Part shown: positions 6,032 to 6,956 of the stretch, one piece after another
How positions within the stretch are numbered: position 1 is the stretch's first letter
Layout of the letters: every line of letters begins with the position of its first letter
From: Opacimonas sp040514355
GTDB taxonomy: Bacteria > Pseudomonadota > Gammaproteobacteria > Enterobacterales > Alteromonadaceae
Assembly (NCBI GenBank): GCA_040514355.1
Contig: JBEVCF010000098.1
Span: forward strand, 1-6,956
Direction: 5' to 3'
Length of the DNA stretch: 6,956 bases
Notes under the pieces: generated by a model
What the model saw: only the letters and a program-made list of their open reading frames with translations
Databases searched by the model: none
Told to the model about the DNA's origin: nothing
Made by a program: the position numbers and the translations under genes

Positions 6032-6956
6032 TTACTCCTGATTTGGGCGTAAAAAGTCACGAATTGTGTCAGCGTGTTGCTTGATATTAAGGACGCCATT
6101 GAGGTGACCAAGAGGGCCATGTAATGCTGCAATTGAAACCGATTTACCTTGTGCTTGCATAATGTCAAATGCATTGCGAGCATGATAGGGCATTAACAAC
6201 AAATCATTATTTGCAGGGATAAATAATACCTCAGCTGTCACGTTATTGAGGCCTTGTTCAAGCGTGTCGCGTTGACCACTTAAAAAAAGCTGACACGCAC
6301 GCACCAGGTACAATAAATGATTGGCATCCATCATACTGGCTCGTCCTTGTGCTCGTTGCGTCAGCCATTGTGTAATTTTGTGGTCTTGGCGAATATCGTT
6401 AAGTGGGCCTGACTCGAGTGGCGTATGCCCCAGTTCTGCCCCGACTTGATTGAAATACTCAGGATGTAAGGCAACATGGGTAATGGCCATCAGACTAGTT
6501 GTTAAGCCTGCAACTGGGCCAGCAGTACCATAGTAGTTGCCATTTTGCCATGCAGGATCGAGCTTGATAGGCAGTGCCCAAAACTCTAATGCGGTGGTTG
6601 ACCATGCATCTGAATGGACTGAACCAATCACCGATATCACATGATCGACACGTTCTGGATAAGCGCTAGCCCATTCCATTGCTTGCATCGAACCCATTGA
6701 GGCACCCACTACTGCGTGTAAGCGTTGAATACCAAGACTTTCTAGTACTGATTTCTGTGAATTGACAAAGTCCCGTATGGTTAAAACGGGGAAATCGAGA
6801 CCATAGTGTTTGCCAGTTTTAGGATTGATAGTAGCGGGTCCCGTGGTGACCACATTGGGATCATTGACGCCGAGATTAGCCAGGGTATCGACACTGATCA
6901 CAAAAAATGTATTGGTATCAATGGCTTTACCTGGACCAATAATAGTATCCCAGTAT
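6032..6956 (-). CDS. MetX-like alpha/beta hydrolase, putative esterase (5' end outside window)
   Basis: The frame stays open to the right edge of the window and ends in TAA, giving 307 visible residues; about 60 N-terminal residues should be missing compared with homoserine acetyltransferases. The visible start, YWDTIIGPGKAIDT and then FFVISVDTLANL, is the MetX-type N-terminal core, followed by GLDFPVLTIRD. The nucleophile elbow is GASMGSMQAMEW with Ser at codon 6700-6698. The acid is probably the Asp in PANNDLLLMPYH and the His that in GPLGHLNGV. True homoserine acetyltransferases usually have GHDAFL there, so this is more likely a relative of the MetX-like putative esterases (E22-type) than a methionine enzyme. 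A GTG at 6901 is internal, not the start. The stop is two bases from the depolymerase ATG, which ties it to polyester breakdown. An oligomer hydrolase role is inference. Confidence 0.75.
   Translation of the reverse strand, partial: YWDTIIGPGKAIDTNTFFVISVDTLANLGVNDPNVVTTGPATINPKTGKHYGLDFPVLTIRDFVNSQKSVLESLGIQRLHAVVGASMGSMQAMEWASAYPERVDHVISVIGSVHSDAWSTTALEFWALPIKLDPAWQNGNYYGTAGPVAGLTTSLMAITHVALHPEYFNQVGAELGHTPLESGPLNDIRQDHKITQWLTQRAQGRASMMDANHLLYLVRACQLFLSGQRDTLEQGLNNVTAEVLFIPANNDLLLMPYHARNAFDIMQAQGKSVSIAALHGPLGHLNGVLNIKQHADTIRDFLRPNQE

Noticed and set aside
6899..6901. GTG at 6901 as the start of the MetX-like gene
   Set aside because: The frame continues upstream to the window edge with conserved family sequence (YWDTIIGPGKAIDT), so the true start is outside.

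Overview
The window looks like a chromosomal segment from a marine-type gammaproteobacterium, most probably in or near the Alteromonadales. The evidence is the protein sequences (RluB, NadK, RecN and BamE all read as close relatives of the enterobacterial and vibrio proteins), the gene order nadK-recN-bamE shared with Escherichia coli, and a moderate base composition. The genus cannot be fixed from the sequence. Coding density is very high. The longest stretch without a gene is about 103 bases, and I saw no tRNA, rRNA, CRISPR array or insertion sequence.

Layout. Positions 1-528 on the plus strand hold the C-terminal half of rluB, a 23S rRNA pseudouridine synthase. Everything else is on the minus strand, and rluB converges with it across an 11-base gap. 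Reading the minus strand from right to left, there is first a tightly packed three-gene group: a MetX-like alpha/beta hydrolase (cut by the window end), a lipoprotein-type polyhydroxybutyrate (PHB) depolymerase with a circularly permuted catalytic domain, and an (R)-3-hydroxybutyrate dehydrogenase. The gaps between them are 2 and 11 bases. After a 69-base gap with a probable terminator come nadK (NAD kinase), recN (SOS repair ATPase), bamE (outer-membrane assembly lipoprotein) and a membrane-anchored thioredoxin-fold protein of the DUF6436 type.

How the genes work together. The three right-hand genes read as a short catabolic operon. An outer-membrane lipoprotein would cut PHB or related polyesters to oligomers, a second esterase may finish the oligomers, and the dehydrogenase would oxidise 3-hydroxybutyrate to acetoacetate with NAD. 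The left-hand block is a conserved housekeeping neighbourhood. recN has its own promoter with two LexA boxes, one over the -10 element and one just downstream, reaching the ribosome binding site, so it should be induced by DNA damage independently of nadK. bamE and the DUF6436 gene are translationally coupled (stop and start one base apart).

The points most worth a second look are the polyester operon with its lipid-anchored, permuted depolymerase and unassigned MetX-like partner, the paired LexA operators, the two Cys-x-Cys pairs in the BamE-coupled thioredoxin-fold protein, and competing hairpins in front of nadK.
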